Of a DNA stretch of 64,000 nt, positions 9,970 to 19,085 are shown in pieces. The DNA comes from Candidatus Acetothermia bacterium (GTDB lineage Bacteria > Bipolaricaulota > Bipolaricaulia > Bipolaricaulales > Bipolaricaulaceae). The first letter of the stretch is position 1. The number at the start of each line of letters is the position of its first letter. The notes below the pieces were generated by a model. That model saw only the letters and a program-made list of their open reading frames with translations, was not told the DNA's origin and made no database searches. The translations under genes and the position numbers were made by a program. The stretch lies in the NCBI GenBank assembly GCA_003562845.1, contig PWTL01000028.1, positions 1 through 64,000 of the forward strand. Direction: 5' to 3'.

Positions 9970-11250
9970 ATGGACTCTATGCTGGACATCCGGAAGCTTC
10001 GTGATGACCCTGATGGTGTGGCCGCGCGTTTGCGGAGACGAGACCAGTACGTCGATCTCGCCCCTGTTCTGGAGGCCGATGAGAGGCGACGCTCCTTGCT
10101 GCAGCAGGTAGAAGACCTTCGCCGCCGCAAGAACGAAGGTTCGCAGGAGGTCGCCCGGTTGCAGAAGGGGGGGCGGCAGCAGGAAGCGGAGATGGCGGTG
10201 CAGGCGCTGCGGCAGGTGTCGCAGGAGTTGAAGTCGGTTGAGGGCGAATTGGCGACGACGGAGGGGAAGCTGGAGCAGCTGCTTTTGGCGTTGCCCAATA
10301 TTCCTCGTGACGAGGTGCCCGACGGAGCTAAAGACGAGAAGGTGCTCATGCGCACCTGGGGCGAGCCGCGGCCAAGCGAGTTCAAGCCGCGCCATCACCT
10401 GGAGTTGGCCCAGAGGCTGGGGCTCTTGGACATGGAACGCGGGGCGAGCCTGGCCGGGAGTCGTTTTCCGTTGTACACAGGATGGGGTGCTCGGCTGGAG
10501 ATGGCGTTGGTGACATGGATGTTCGATCTCCAAGTTCGTGAGCACGACTACATCCCGGTGTTGCCCCCGTTTGTGGCCAACAAGACGTCGATGCAGGTCT
10601 CCGGACAAATCCCCAAGTTCGAGGACGAGCTGTACTACATCGAGCGGGACAAGCTGTATTTGAACCCCACAGCGGAGTCTCTGTTGGTGAACATGCATCG
10701 CGACGAGATCGTGGACGCTGAGAGACTCCCCTTGCGCTATGTTGCGTACACGCCATGTTTTAGGAGGGAGGCTGGTTCTTACGGTGAGGAGCAGCGCGGT
10801 TTGATCCGGGTGCACCAGTTCAACAAGGTAGAGCTGTTCCACTACGAGATCCCAGAGCGGGCCCCGGAGGCGCTCAGCGATCTCATCTATCATGCGGAGC
10901 GGGTGTTGCAGGAGCTAGGTCTCCATTACCGAGTGACTCTGCTCACTGCGCAGGATCTGGCCCATCAGTCGACCAAGACCGTGGACATAGAGGTGTGGCT
11001 GCCGGCCCAGGGGCGCTATTACGAAGTCTCCTCTTGTTCCGATTGCGGTACGTTTCAAGCCCGGCGGGGCCGTATCCGATACCGCGAGCCCGCCGGGGGA
11101 AAACCACGTTTCGTGAGCACTCTCAATGGCTCCGGACTCGCCACGTCGCGGCTGTTTGCGGCTATCTTGGAGCAGGGCCAGCGCGAGGACGGCACAGTCC
11201 ACTTGCCAGAGGCACTTAGCGAGCGGCTCGGTGTGGAGGTGCTCGAGTGA
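9970..11250 (+). CDS. serS: seryl-tRNA synthetase (start 9970 or 9979)
   Basis: MLDIRKLRDDPDGVAARLRRR, YTPCFRREAGSYGEEQRGLIRVHQFNKVELF, SSCSDCGTFQARR. Confidence 0.97.
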   Translation: MDSMLDIRKLRDDPDGVAARLRRRDQYVDLAPVLEADERRRSLLQQVEDLRRRKNEGSQEVARLQKGGRQQEAEMAVQALRQVSQELKSVEGELATTEGKLEQLLLALPNIPRDEVPDGAKDEKVLMRTWGEPRPSEFKPRHHLELAQRLGLLDMERGASLAGSRFPLYTGWGARLEMALVTWMFDLQVREHDYIPVLPPFVANKTSMQVSGQIPKFEDELYYIERDKLYLNPTAESLLVNMHRDEIVDAERLPLRYVAYTPCFRREAGSYGEEQRGLIRVHQFNKVELFHYEIPERAPEALSDLIYHAERVLQELGLHYRVTLLTAQDLAHQSTKTVDIEVWLPAQGRYYEVSSCSDCGTFQARRGRIRYREPAGGKPRFVSTLNGSGLATSRLFAAILEQGQREDGTVHLPEALSERLGVEVLE

Positions 11251-12017
11251 TTCCCGTTGCTGTGGAGGAACTGAAGAAGCACTTCCCCGCCAAAGGAGGG
11301 TCTGTACGGGCGGTAGACGGCATTTCGTTTACCGTGGGTTCGGGAGAGATCTTCGGCTTGCTCGGTCCGAATGGAGCAGGCAAGACTACGGCGTTGCGTA
11401 TCCTAACAGGCCTAATAGCGCCCAGCTCCGGCCGAGCTACAGTTTATGGGTACGATGTGGCGTCGCGCCCGGAGGAGGTGCGGTCCCGACTGGGGTTTCT
11501 GGCCACGGAGACCGGCCTGTATGAGCGGCTCTCTCCCTGGGAAACCCTGTGTTTCTTCGCGCGGATCTTTGGTCTGTCCACACGGGAAGGCGAGCAGCGA
11601 GCGGAGGCGCTCTTGCGCAGGTTGGGGCTGTGGCCGCTGCGCAAGAGGCGGGTGGGAACGCTGTCTGTGGGGGAGCGGCAGAAGCTGTCCTTCGCCAGGT
11701 GTCTCGTGCACGATCCGCCCTTGCTGATTCTGGATGAGCCGACAGCGGGATTGGATGTTTTCGTGGCGCGGACGGCTGTCGATCTGATCGGGGAGCTGGC
11801 CACGGCGGGGAAGACCGTGGTCCTCTCCACGCACGACATGCACCTGGCAGAGAGGTTGTGCAGGCGGGTGGCGATCATACACAGGGGGAAGCTGGCTGCT
11901 GTGGGCGGGCCCGGGGAGCTGCAGGAGGAGCTCGGCGGAGAAGACCTGGCTGAAGTGTTCTTCCGTGCCGTGGAGAGGGAGGGCCTGTCCTTCGAGGACG
12001 CGAACGGTGTCCGCTGA
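11247..12017 (+). CDS. ABC transporter ATP-binding protein, NatA/NosF-like
   Basis: Walker A GPNGAGKTT, LSVGERQKLSFARCL, Walker B LLILDEPTAGLD, H-loop STHDM. Confidence 0.9.
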   Translation: MIPVAVEELKKHFPAKGGSVRAVDGISFTVGSGEIFGLLGPNGAGKTTALRILTGLIAPSSGRATVYGYDVASRPEEVRSRLGFLATETGLYERLSPWETLCFFARIFGLSTREGEQRAEALLRRLGLWPLRKRRVGTLSVGERQKLSFARCLVHDPPLLILDEPTAGLDVFVARTAVDLIGELATAGKTVVLSTHDMHLAERLCRRVAIIHRGKLAAVGGPGELQEELGGEDLAEVFFRAVEREGLSFEDANGVR

Positions 12018-12072
12018 GAGAGTTGGATAGGGTGTTAGGATTGGCTAAGGAGTGGCAACAAGGAGGTCACAT

Positions 12073-13755
12073 ATGAGGAAGTTTGTGCTCGTGCTGGCGC
12101 TGGCGGCAATAGGGTTGGCCGCCTTTGCCCAAGGGTGGGCGCCTCGAGAACCTATATACATTCACGGTAACGAGGCGTTTACGTGGGCAAACGGCGTGGT
12201 GCGCGGATCGGGGACCGAGGCAGATCCCTACATCATTGAGGGGTGGGTGATTGAGACTGCCGGTTATGACTACGGCATCTACATCTCGGAGACTACGGCG
12301 CACTTTGTCATCCGCAACTGCGAGATCCGCTACCCGCAGGAACGGGCGGGGATCTTCCTGTCTGCGGTGAGAAACGGGCGTATTGAAAAGAGCAGTGTGT
12401 TCGGAGGCAAGATAGCCATTCACTTGCTGTCAGCCAAGAACACAGTGATCACGGGCAACGCCATTGGCTACTGCGACTACGGGATTCGCGTGTCGACGGG
12501 CTCTGACGACAATCTAATATACGGAAACAGCATCATAAACTGCGGTCTTCCGGCACAGGACGACGGGCTCCGGAACCAATGGTACTACCAGGGGCAGGGC
12601 AACTACTGGTCCGACTACCGAGGCGAGGACAGGACCGGGGACGGAATTGGCGACACGATCTACGAGGTGGTACCCGACCGCTTCCCGTTGATGAGCCCGC
12701 CGGTCAGGTTGCCCGACGAAGCGGCGCCGATGCGGACGTTGGACCTGACGACTGTGACTGAGCGAGGCATTGTCACGTTGGCTCCTGGCAGCCTCGTGCG
12801 CCTTGTGGCCAGGGACGTGGGCGTGGGCGTAGACAAGATCCACTACCGCCTGGACGGAGGCGAGTGGAAGGTGTACGAGCGGCCGTTCGCCCTGGAGGGG
12901 CGGGCCCAGATGCGCCTCGAGTACTACGCTGTAGACAAGCTGGGCAACAGGGAGCCCACCAGGGCGTTGACCGTGTACTTGGACATGGAGCCGCCGGTGA
13001 CAAGGATCGTCGCTGGTGATCCCCACTACCAGGCACCAGACAAGCTGTGGGCCACCTCACGCACGCCGTTTACGTTGAAGAGCGAGGACGATTCCGGTGT
13101 GGCCAATATCTTCTACCGGATCAACGAGCGTGAGTGGAAGCGGTACACCGAGCCGTTCACCATCCCCGGCCCCGAGGGCCCGCACAAGGTGGAGTACTAC
13201 GCCATCGATGTGTTCGGAAACCGCGAGGCCGTCCAGTCCGCGGTGATCTGGAAGGACGACACCGCGCCGGTCACCGAGGCGACGAAGGAGGACGGTGAGA
13301 GCCCTTTTGACCGGGCGGCGCCGGATGAGGAGACCGAGGAAGAACCGGTAGTTCCCCCGGTCGAAGATGGTGTTGGGGAGGAGCCCGACCCTGAACCTCC
13401 GGCGCCGGCAGATATCAGCTTTCGGATCACGTTGACTGACGCCAGGCTCGTGGACGACGACGGGGTCGTGGACCGTTGGGCGTTGAGCTTTGTGTGGAAC
13501 GGAGAGGAAACTCTCTTTCAAACAACCTCTCTCCCCGTGCCCATCTATGCGGGAACGGACAGGGAGCTCACGCTCAAGCTACAGGCCGCAGAGGAGGGTT
13601 CTCCCGAGCGCTCCGGCGAGGCCAGCCTTATGTTGGAGCCTCCGTGGACAGCAGGGTCTGTGCAGTTGGACGTGCCCGTAGCTGTAGCGGAGGAGATACA
13701 CGCAGTGTGGCAGTTCACGGTGGACGTCGTCGAGGAGAGGGAGGACGAGGAGTGA
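12073..13755 (+). CDS. NosD-like right-handed beta-helix protein with two OmpL47-like repeats; exported
   Basis: Signal peptide MRKFVLVLALAAIGLAAFAQ; NYWSDYRGEDRTGDGIGDTIYEVVPDRFPLM; tandem IHYRLDGGEWKVYERPF..LEYYAVDKLGNRE / IFYRINEREWKRYTEPF..VEYYAIDVFGNRE. Confidence 0.8.
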   Translation: MRKFVLVLALAAIGLAAFAQGWAPREPIYIHGNEAFTWANGVVRGSGTEADPYIIEGWVIETAGYDYGIYISETTAHFVIRNCEIRYPQERAGIFLSAVRNGRIEKSSVFGGKIAIHLLSAKNTVITGNAIGYCDYGIRVSTGSDDNLIYGNSIINCGLPAQDDGLRNQWYYQGQGNYWSDYRGEDRTGDGIGDTIYEVVPDRFPLMSPPVRLPDEAAPMRTLDLTTVTERGIVTLAPGSLVRLVARDVGVGVDKIHYRLDGGEWKVYERPFALEGRAQMRLEYYAVDKLGNREPTRALTVYLDMEPPVTRIVAGDPHYQAPDKLWATSRTPFTLKSEDDSGVANIFYRINEREWKRYTEPFTIPGPEGPHKVEYYAIDVFGNREAVQSAVIWKDDTAPVTEATKEDGESPFDRAAPDEETEEEPVVPPVEDGVGEEPDPEPPAPADISFRITLTDARLVDDDGVVDRWALSFVWNGEETLFQTTSLPVPIYAGTDRELTLKLQAAEEGSPERSGEASLMLEPPWTAGSVQLDVPVAVAEEIHAVWQFTVDVVEEREDEE

Positions 13756-14915
13756 GGAGCGTCCTCCTTCTCCTGCGGAAGGAACTCCTGCAGGCGGTCC
13801 GCGATCGGCGGACCGTCTTGCTGACTGTGCTGTTCCCGTTGGTGTTCTACCCGCTTTTGTTCGGGCTCATGGGCTCGATGGTGGAGCGGGAACAAGCGCA
13901 GCTGGCGGAACTTGTGCCCCGATTGGCAGTGGCGGGGGAATCGGACGACCCTCTTGTGCGCGGGTTGGTGGGCGACCCGCGAGTCGTGGCGGTGCACATG
14001 ACCGAGCGGGACCACGCACTCGACCGGCTGCACAAGGGGGTGCTGGAAGTGGTTCTGGTCGTCCGTAGCCGCGAGGAGCGCGGGGTCCTGGGCTACGATG
14101 TGACCCTCTATGGGGACGCCGGGGAGCCCACCGGCCAGGCAGCGCTGGCTCGGACGCGGGAGGTACTGCAGGATCACTTCCAGGAACTGGTGTGGCGGCG
14201 ACTGGAGGACCTGGGAGTGGACCCACTGGAGGTGGAGCCACCGTTCACGTTGCGGGTCGTAGACACGGGAGGGGAAGGGGCGGTGACGCGCATGCTCCTG
14301 GCGCGCATGCTGCCCTATTTTCTGGTCCTGTCGATTCTCTCCGGGGCGATGGGGTTCGGGGCGGAGATCACGGCCGGGGAGAAGGAGCGCGGCACGATTT
14401 CCACCCTCCTCTCTTCGCGTCTTTCCAGAACGCAGATTGTGCTGGGAAAGTTCCTCGCGGTACTGGCCGTAGCTTTGGCTTCGACGCTGGTGTCGGCTGT
14501 GGGGTTGTTCTTGGGGATCCGAGCTTTCGGGGGGGAGGTGGCGGGCTTTTCGCCCATGGCGGCGCTGTGGGTGCTCCTCCTCCTGTTACCCTTGGCCATG
14601 GCTTTGGCGGCGGTGGTTCTGATCGTCGGCAGTTTCGCCCGTACGCAAAAGGAAGCCAGTGCGTACTTGGTACCATTGTTGATGATCATCGTCCTTGTAG
14701 GGATCAGCTTGATGATCGGGGCGGCCGAGCCCCGCGGGGTGCAGCTGGTGATTCCGCTGGCCGGCCCGCTGGCCGCCATCCAACGTGGAATCACCGGTGT
14801 GTTGACCTACGCCGAGGTGGGGTGGGCGCTGGGGTCGTCGGTACTGCTTGCCGGAGCGCTGTTGGCGGCCGCAGTGCGGATCTTCCGCTCCGAACGAGTG
14901 CTGTTTAGGATGTAG
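13752..14915 (+). CDS. ABC-2 type permease, NatB-like
   Basis: LLLLRKELLQAVRDRRTVLLTVLFPLVFYPLLFG, EITAGEKERGTISTLLSSRLSRTQIVLGKFLA; GTG start overlapping the upstream stop (GTGA). Confidence 0.85.
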   Translation: MRSVLLLLRKELLQAVRDRRTVLLTVLFPLVFYPLLFGLMGSMVEREQAQLAELVPRLAVAGESDDPLVRGLVGDPRVVAVHMTERDHALDRLHKGVLEVVLVVRSREERGVLGYDVTLYGDAGEPTGQAALARTREVLQDHFQELVWRRLEDLGVDPLEVEPPFTLRVVDTGGEGAVTRMLLARMLPYFLVLSILSGAMGFGAEITAGEKERGTISTLLSSRLSRTQIVLGKFLAVLAVALASTLVSAVGLFLGIRAFGGEVAGFSPMAALWVLLLLLPLAMALAAVVLIVGSFARTQKEASAYLVPLLMIIVLVGISLMIGAAEPRGVQLVIPLAGPLAAIQRGITGVLTYAEVGWALGSSVLLAGALLAAAVRIFRSERVLFRM

Positions 14916-14919
14916 TTCG

Positions 14920-15384
14920 CTACCCCCGCGAGTGGCGTTTCATGGCCTCTCGTGCCCGGCGCTCGTCCTCCTCCTCGATGAGTTTGCGTCTCTTGTCGAC
15001 CTTGCTCCGTCCCTTGGCCACGGCCAGGGCGAGCTTGGCGTAGCCCCGAGTGTTGAAGTACAGGGACAGGGGGACGAGCGTGAAGCCGGAGCGGGCAGTC
15101 AGGCCCAGCAGGCGGTCGATCTCCCGTCGGCGCAGCAATAGCTTGCGGGGGCGTCCCGGCTCGTGGCCATAAAAGGAGCTGGGAGCGTACGGAGCCACGT
15201 GCATTCCGTGTATCCACACTTCGGCCTCTTCTACTCTGGCGTACGCCTCGTCCAGAGATACTCGCCCCCTGCGGATCGACTTTACCTCGGACCCGGTCAG
15301 GCTGAGCCCCGCCTCGTAGATCTCGTGGATCTCAAAGTCACGTCTCGCCCTGCGGTTGTTGGCCACGACCTTCCTTGCACCCAT
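14920..15384 (-). CDS. smpB: SsrA-binding protein SmpB
   Basis: NRRARRDFEIHEIYEAGLSLTGSEVKSIRRGRVSL, GYAKLALAVAKGRSKVDKR. Confidence 0.97.
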   Translation of the reverse strand: MGARKVVANNRRARRDFEIHEIYEAGLSLTGSEVKSIRRGRVSLDEAYARVEEAEVWIHGMHVAPYAPSSFYGHEPGRPRKLLLRRREIDRLLGLTARSGFTLVPLSLYFNTRGYAKLALAVAKGRSKVDKRRKLIEEEDERRAREAMKRHSRG

Positions 15385-15606
15385 AGCGCATGCAGACTAA
15401 CCCAACAAGTCCTTCGATGCACGAGCACAGTGAGGGCACTGTCGCTGGGCGCGGACGGTGCACATGGTGCTTCGCGCAGCTTTGGTTCGTTGGAGCCCGG
15501 CCCGATGGCAATCGTCGGCCGAAATACGCGAACTGATAGGGCGGAGCGGCGTCGAACCGTCGCCGCGGACGTGTGAGGAACGGGGGCTTGCTGCCCCTTT
15601 CGTCTG

Positions 15607-15636
15607 TTGGCCGGCGTTTGGGACGTCGCGTATACT
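15607..15636 (+). promoter_or_regulatory. sigma70-type promoter TTGGCC-N18-TATACT, six nt before ATG 15643
   Basis: -35 15607-15612, -10 15631-15636, start codon 15643. Confidence 0.55.
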
Positions 15637-15642
15637 GCCGGC

Positions 15643-16395
15643 ATGGCTGGTGCTACCCTCCCGAGCCTTCGCATTTGTCCCGGCGACCTCCCCGAGTGCG
15701 TGCTCGTCCCGGGCGATCCGGAGCGGGCAGCGCACATTGCCGCTCATCTCGCCGATTCCACTATGCTTGCGCGTAATCGGGAGTTCCACACCTACCGCGG
15801 CACCTTCCGCGGACAGGAGGTGGGGGTTCTGTCCACCGGTGTCGGCTCTCCGGGAGCTGCCTTGTGTGCGGAGGAAGCGATTCAGGCCGGAGCACGCGTG
15901 CTATTGCGAGTGGGGACCGCCGGCTCGCTGCAGGACTACGTGCAGGATGGACACCTGGTGGTGGTGACCGGCGCTGCCCGCTGTGAGGGGACTACGGGGT
16001 GGCTCCTGCCCCGACAATGGCCGGCGTTGGCCGACCACGGAGTTGTGGCTGCGCTGTGGGAGAGTACACGGTCCGTGCACGAACGCTGCCATCGGGGGGT
16101 GGTGGTGACCCTGGACCTCTTCTACGAAGGGGTGTTGGACCTGGGGCTCGATGTGTGGTCCAAGGCGGGCGCCCTCGCCGTGGAAATGGAGTGTGCAGCT
16201 ATTTTCTGTGTGGCTGCCCTGCGCGGGGTACGCGCAGGAGCGATCTTGGCGGTGGACGGGGACGCCCGCCGGGCCACGGCCGGCGCGTACGATCCTCACA
16301 GAGATGTGGTGAGGGAGGCCGTGGACGAGGAGATCAGGGTGGCGCTGGAGGCGGCGGTATTGCTGGAAGGTCGTTCCAACACGGTGGGGAGGTGA
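15643..16395 (+). CDS. PNP_UDP_1-family nucleoside phosphorylase
   Basis: CPGDLPECVLVPGDPERAAHIA, LSTGVGSPGAALCAEE, RVGTAGSL, ALAVEMECAAIFCVAALRGVRAGAIL. Confidence 0.88.
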   Translation: MAGATLPSLRICPGDLPECVLVPGDPERAAHIAAHLADSTMLARNREFHTYRGTFRGQEVGVLSTGVGSPGAALCAEEAIQAGARVLLRVGTAGSLQDYVQDGHLVVVTGAARCEGTTGWLLPRQWPALADHGVVAALWESTRSVHERCHRGVVVTLDLFYEGVLDLGLDVWSKAGALAVEMECAAIFCVAALRGVRAGAILAVDGDARRATAGAYDPHRDVVREAVDEEIRVALEAAVLLEGRSNTVGR

Positions 16396-16478
16396 GAGGC
16401 GACGTTAGTCACGGACAGCGGTTACTCTGGAGCCGTAGTATGACAGCGGGCACAATAGACTATCCAAGGAGGTGTGCG

Positions 16479-17522
16479 ATGCGGAAGTTGTTTCTGATTC
16501 TCGCAGTTGTAGCGTTGGGTGCGGCGATGGCCTTCGGCCATCCGAAGATCGGCTTGGTCCTCGCCACAGGAGGCCTGGGAGACCGGTCGTTCAACGACCA
16601 GGGCTTCTGGGGCGCAGAGATGGCGGCCGAGGAGATCGCTGCTCAGTACGGGGTCACAGTAGATGATGTGCTCGACTACGTGGAGCCCCGCTCTATAGCC
16701 GACTACGAGAGTTTCCACCGCGAGTTCGCCCGCGGCGGCCAATACGACGTGATTGTGGGCATCGGGTTCGACCATGCTCCCATTCTGGAAGAGGTGGCCC
16801 CCGACTACCCGGACCAGAAGTTCGTGGTCATCGACGCGGTAGCTGACGCTGACAATGTAGCCTCGATCGTGTTCAACGATCAAGAGACCGCGTTTCTGTG
16901 CGGTGTGGTCGCCGCCATGCTCAGCGAGACCAACAAGGGTGGCGTCCTCGGAGGGATGGACATTCCTCTGATCCGCCGGTTCGTCGATGGTTTCACCCAG
17001 GGCATGCAGTGGGTGGATTCGGACGCTGAGGTGGTCGTGCGTTTCGTCGGCGACTGGGGTAACCCCACGTTGGGGAAGGAGCTGTCCCTGGAGATCTACC
17101 GCGCCGGCGCGGACATCATCTACGGCGCCGCCGGTGCCTCTCACCTGGGGACGTTCGCCGCCGCTGAAGAGCGGGACAGCTGGTGGGCCATTGGTACGGA
17201 CGTCGACCAGGCATGGTCCGCACCGGAGCACGCCGATGTTATCATCGCTTCGGGGCTCAAGCGCGTGGACTTGGCCGTGTACAATGAGGTCATGAAGGTG
17301 CTGGACGGCACCTGGGAAGCGGGTGTCATCGGGTACGGCATGACCACCCCGGCGGGCCTTGGCACGGGAATCGCCTTCGGCCCCTGGGACGTGAGCGAGT
17401 ACATCCAGGCCAGCTACTCGGAGGTGGCCCTGCCCAACAACGTGGTCAAGGATATCTTGCAGAAGCTGGATGAGGCTGTGCAGGGGATCCTGGACGGGAC
17501 CATCGTCATCGAGACCCAGTAG
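16479..17522 (+). CDS. BMP-family (PnrA/TmpC-like) nucleoside ABC substrate-binding protein
   Basis: KIGLVLATGGLGDRSFNDQGFWGAE, GVVAAMLSETNKGGVLGGMDIPLI; signal peptide; SD AAGGAGGT. Confidence 0.88.
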   Translation: MRKLFLILAVVALGAAMAFGHPKIGLVLATGGLGDRSFNDQGFWGAEMAAEEIAAQYGVTVDDVLDYVEPRSIADYESFHREFARGGQYDVIVGIGFDHAPILEEVAPDYPDQKFVVIDAVADADNVASIVFNDQETAFLCGVVAAMLSETNKGGVLGGMDIPLIRRFVDGFTQGMQWVDSDAEVVVRFVGDWGNPTLGKELSLEIYRAGADIIYGAAGASHLGTFAAAEERDSWWAIGTDVDQAWSAPEHADVIIASGLKRVDLAVYNEVMKVLDGTWEAGVIGYGMTTPAGLGTGIAFGPWDVSEYIQASYSEVALPNNVVKDILQKLDEAVQGILDGTIVIETQ

Positions 17523-17537
17523 TAGAGGAATACAGTT

Positions 17538-19085
17538 GTGAACAACAGGGAGAGGTCGCTATCCGGCGAGGCGGTGCGGCTGGAGGGCATTGTCAAGCGC
17601 TTCTCCGGCGTGACGGCCAACGCAGGGATCGACCTCTCCCTGAACTACGGCGAAGTGCACGGTCTTCTCGGCGAGAACGGTGCCGGGAAGACCGTGCTCA
17701 TGTCTGTTCTGTACGGGCTGTACCGGCCCACCGAGGGGCAGATCTACCTGAAGGATCGCCCCGTTGCCATCAGCAGCCCTGCTGTGGCCATCCGCGCCGG
17801 GATAGGCATGGTGCACCAACACTTCATGCTCGTACCCCGCCTGACGGTTGCCGACAACATGGTCGTGGGCTGGGAGACTTTGTGGGGACCGTTCCTAGAT
17901 CGCTCGCGCATCCGGCGCCGCATCGGCGAGCTCTCCGAGCAGTACGGGTTGGAGGTGGACCCGAGTGCGAGGGTCGAGGAGCTGTCCGTGGGCGAGCAGC
18001 AGCGCGTAGAAATAGTGAAGGCACTGTACAGGGGGGCGGAGGTGTTGATCTTGGACGAGCCCACGGCCACGCTTCCCGAGCAGGAAGTGGAGTCATTCTT
18101 CGCCACCATCCGTGCCCTGAGGGACGAAGGAAAGGCGGTGGTGTTCATCACCCACAAGCTGCGAGAGGCGCTTACCATCTGTGATCGGGTTACTGTCCTG
18201 CGCAAAGGGGAGAAAGTAGGAACTGTGCCTGCCTCACAGGCCACTGAGAGCCAGCTTGCGGAGATGATGGTCGGTCGCGAAGTGGTGTTTGAGGTGCAGC
18301 GCGAGCGGGTGGCGAGCGAAGGGCAACCGCTGCTTCGGGTTGAAGGGTTGACTGCTGTGGACGATCGGGGCGTTCCCGCCGTGCAGGAGGTGGGTTTCAC
18401 GGTCCACGATCACGAGATAGTAGGGGTGGCGGGCGTCCAGGGAAACGGGCAGAGTGAACTCGTGGAGGCGATCTGCGGGCTCAGCAGGCTGCGACAGGGA
18501 CAGGTGATGGTGGACGGAGAGGACCTCAGCGGGGCCCCCCCGCGGAAGATGGCCCAGGCGGGCCTTGTGCACATCCCTGAGGACCGCCACCGCCGGGGGC
18601 TGATCCTGGACTTCAGTGTGGGAGAGAACAGCATTCTTGGCCGCCAATACGAGTCGCCGTTTGCCATCGGCCAGGTCGGGCAGTCCAAGAGGGCGATCGC
18701 CGGGTACGCGCGGGAGCTGGTGGAGCGGTTCAACATCGTTGTGCCCGGCGTGCGAACGCCGGCTCGGGCCCTGTCCGGAGGCAACCAGCAGCGGGTGATC
18801 CTCGCCCGGGAACTCGATCGAAAGCCGAAGGTGATCGTGGCCGCGCAGCCCACGCGTGGCTTGGATGTGGCCGGGATCGAGTTCGTGTGGGAACAGCTCC
18901 TGGCGATGCGGCGGGAGGGGGCGGCCATTTTGCTTGTGTCCATGGATCTGGACGAACTGCTGACGTTGGCCGATCGGCTGGTGGTCATGTACCAGGGCAA
19001 GCTGGTCGGGGAGCGCAAGCCGGGGGAGACGGACAAACAGGAGATCGGCCTGCTGATGCTGGGGGGCGCGGTTGAAACTGCTTAA
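17538..19085 (+). CDS. nucleoside ABC transporter ATP-binding protein, duplicated ABC domains (YufO-like)
   Basis: GENGAGKTVLMSVLYGLY, LSVGEQQRVEIVKALYRGAEVLILDEPTA, second domain LSGGNQQRVILARELDRKPKVIVAAQPTRGLD. Confidence 0.9.
   Translation: MNNRERSLSGEAVRLEGIVKRFSGVTANAGIDLSLNYGEVHGLLGENGAGKTVLMSVLYGLYRPTEGQIYLKDRPVAISSPAVAIRAGIGMVHQHFMLVPRLTVADNMVVGWETLWGPFLDRSRIRRRIGELSEQYGLEVDPSARVEELSVGEQQRVEIVKALYRGAEVLILDEPTATLPEQEVESFFATIRALRDEGKAVVFITHKLREALTICDRVTVLRKGEKVGTVPASQATESQLAEMMVGREVVFEVQRERVASEGQPLLRVEGLTAVDDRGVPAVQEVGFTVHDHEIVGVAGVQGNGQSELVEAICGLSRLRQGQVMVDGEDLSGAPPRKMAQAGLVHIPEDRHRRGLILDFSVGENSILGRQYESPFAIGQVGQSKRAIAGYARELVERFNIVVPGVRTPARALSGGNQQRVILARELDRKPKVIVAAQPTRGLDVAGIEFVWEQLLAMRREGAAILLVSMDLDELLTLADRLVVMYQGKLVGERKPGETDKQEIGLLMLGGAVETA

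Noticed and set aside
9850-10893. 347-aa minus ORF over serS, and similar long antisense ORFs (3175..4002, 30055..31218, 31240..32217, 57356..58192)
   Set aside because: All antisense to confidently identified genes with GC-driven open frames.
15385-15606. Possible tmRNA or other structured RNA next to smpB
   Set aside because: Only about 220 nt and no tmRNA-like ends or tag reading frame; no SRP or RNase P RNA core motifs seen either.
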